This document shows, in pieces, positions 21,539 to 22,151 of a stretch of DNA of 22,151 bases; within the stretch, counting starts at the first letter, position 1; every line of letters starts with the position of its first letter. This DNA comes from Actinomycetes bacterium. GTDB lineage: Bacteria; Actinomycetota; Actinomycetes; Actinomycetales; Microbacteriaceae. Both the position numbers and the translations under genes were made by a program. The stretch lies in NCBI GenBank assembly GCA_023432305.1, contig JAEYUT010000195.1, positions 1 through 22,151 on the forward strand. The letters run 5' to 3'. The notes below the pieces were generated by a model. The model did no database searches. It was given only the letters and a program-made list of their open reading frames with translations, and was not told the origin of the DNA.

Positions 21539-22151
21539 TCAGCCGGCGTAGGAGCTGACGAGGCGCACGGCTCCGCCGTCGACGCCCTTCGCACCCTGCT
21601 CGAAGCCGGTGAGGTCGCGCGCATCCATCGACACGGTGCCCGCCACCCACGACGGCAGCCCAGCCGCGATGAGCGCGCGCACCACGGCATCCGCGGCGGA
21701 GGCCTCCACGACGGCGAAGAACCCGACGCCCAGATTCCAGGTGGACTCGGTGTCGCCGAGCGTGAGCCCGCCCCATTCGGCGAGCGTGCGGAACACCGGC
21801 TGCGGGCTCCACGTCGAGCGGTCGAGCTCCACCCACGCGCCCTTCGGCAGAACGCGAGCGAGGTTGGCGGCGATGCCGCCGCCCGTGACGTGACTAAGAG
21901 CGTGGATCGCACCCGGCACCTCGGCGATGACCCGCAGCAGCGGCGAGGTGTAGAGACGCGTCGGCTCGAGCAGAACCTCGCCCACGACGCCGCCGAGCTC
22001 ATCCGCGTGATCGGTGTAGGCGAGCCCCCGCCCGTTCAGAATGTGGCGCACCAGCGAGAAGCCGTTGCTGTGCAGGCCCGACGACTCGATCGCGATGACG
22101 ACATCGCCCGAGCGCACGCGCTCAGGGCCCAGCACCGCATCCGCCTCGACC
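21539..22151 (-). CDS. purM: Phosphoribosylformylglycinamidine cyclo-ligase (AIR synthetase), 3' part
   Basis: The last 203 residues of PurM are present; the N-terminus lies beyond the right edge. PurM converts FGAM to AIR with ATP, the fifth step of purine synthesis, in the cytoplasm. Recognisable motifs are GPERVRSGDVVIAIESSGLH, SNGFSLVRHIL, ALSHVTGGGIAANLARVLP and ESTWNLGVGFFAVV, in the order expected for the C-terminal half. A GTG at 22135-22133 is an internal valine, since the frame continues upstream (VEADAVLGPERV). purF usually lies upstream of purM in actinobacteria. Convergent with DUF3073. Confidence 0.93.
   Translation of the reverse strand, partial: VEADAVLGPERVRSGDVVIAIESSGLHSNGFSLVRHILNGRGLAYTDHADELGGVVGEVLLEPTRLYTSPLLRVIAEVPGAIHALSHVTGGGIAANLARVLPKGAWVELDRSTWSPQPVFRTLAEWGGLTLGDTESTWNLGVGFFAVVEASAADAVVRALIAAGLPSWVAGTVSMDARDLTGFEQGAKGVDGGAVRLVSSYAG

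Noticed and set aside
1..22151. Defence island, prophage, transposon or CRISPR
   Set aside because: No integrase, transposase, nuclease, toxin pair, spaced repeat array or base-composition shift is visible; gene content is metabolic, transport and regulatory.

Overview
This window looks like an ordinary chromosomal segment of a high-GC Gram-positive bacterium, most likely an actinobacterium of the Microbacteriaceae type. That placement is inference. It rests on very high GC with uniform codon use, a DUF3073 gene beside purM, a TipA-type MerR regulator, PadR/DUF4097 and YczR/YczE modules, a sugar ABC operon without its own ATPase, and repeated leaderless start sites. I see no tRNA or rRNA, CRISPR array, insertion sequence, prophage or origin. 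Genes fill almost everything; the longest gene-free stretch is 258 bases (351-608).

Left part (1-7190). The window opens inside a minus-strand gene of which only a basic, disordered N-terminus is present (probably an RNA helicase). Next come a secreted lipoprotein esterase (+), a 1038-residue AcrB-like RND transporter (-) with no adaptor gene, and a MocR regulator (-) divergent from a YczE membrane protein (+). A perfect inverted repeat lies between the last two, and a 39-residue membrane microprotein follows yczE.

Middle part (7190-13140). A TipA-type MerR regulator (-) has a textbook MerR promoter: a 19-bp spacer holding a perfect palindrome. It diverges from a DUF4097 plus PadR two-gene operon. 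A small membrane-anchored four-cysteine protein of unknown role follows on the minus strand. Then comes a leaderless KimA-type potassium transporter joined to two crcB fluoride-channel genes, which probably make a heterodimeric Fluc channel.

Right part (13140-22151). A carbohydrate-uptake operon on the minus strand runs lacI, solute-binding lipoprotein, permease, permease, with 4-base ATGA overlaps at two of its three junctions. It diverges from a debranching-enzyme-like glycoside hydrolase. A LacI-type palindrome overlaps the hydrolase -35 box, so one regulator probably controls uptake and cleavage of the same oligosaccharide. The energising ATPase is presumably encoded elsewhere (MsiK-like). 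After this come an FAD/NAD(P)-dependent monooxygenase-like gene, a PGPGW membrane protein, a DUF3073 gene with a strong terminator, and the 3' part of purM running off the right edge.

No clearly new defence or biosynthetic system is visible. The items most worth a second look are the yczE-coupled microprotein, the two clear regulator-operator architectures (MocR and MerR), the kimA-crcB1-crcB2 linkage, the LacI/hydrolase regulon, and the unknown four-cysteine protein.
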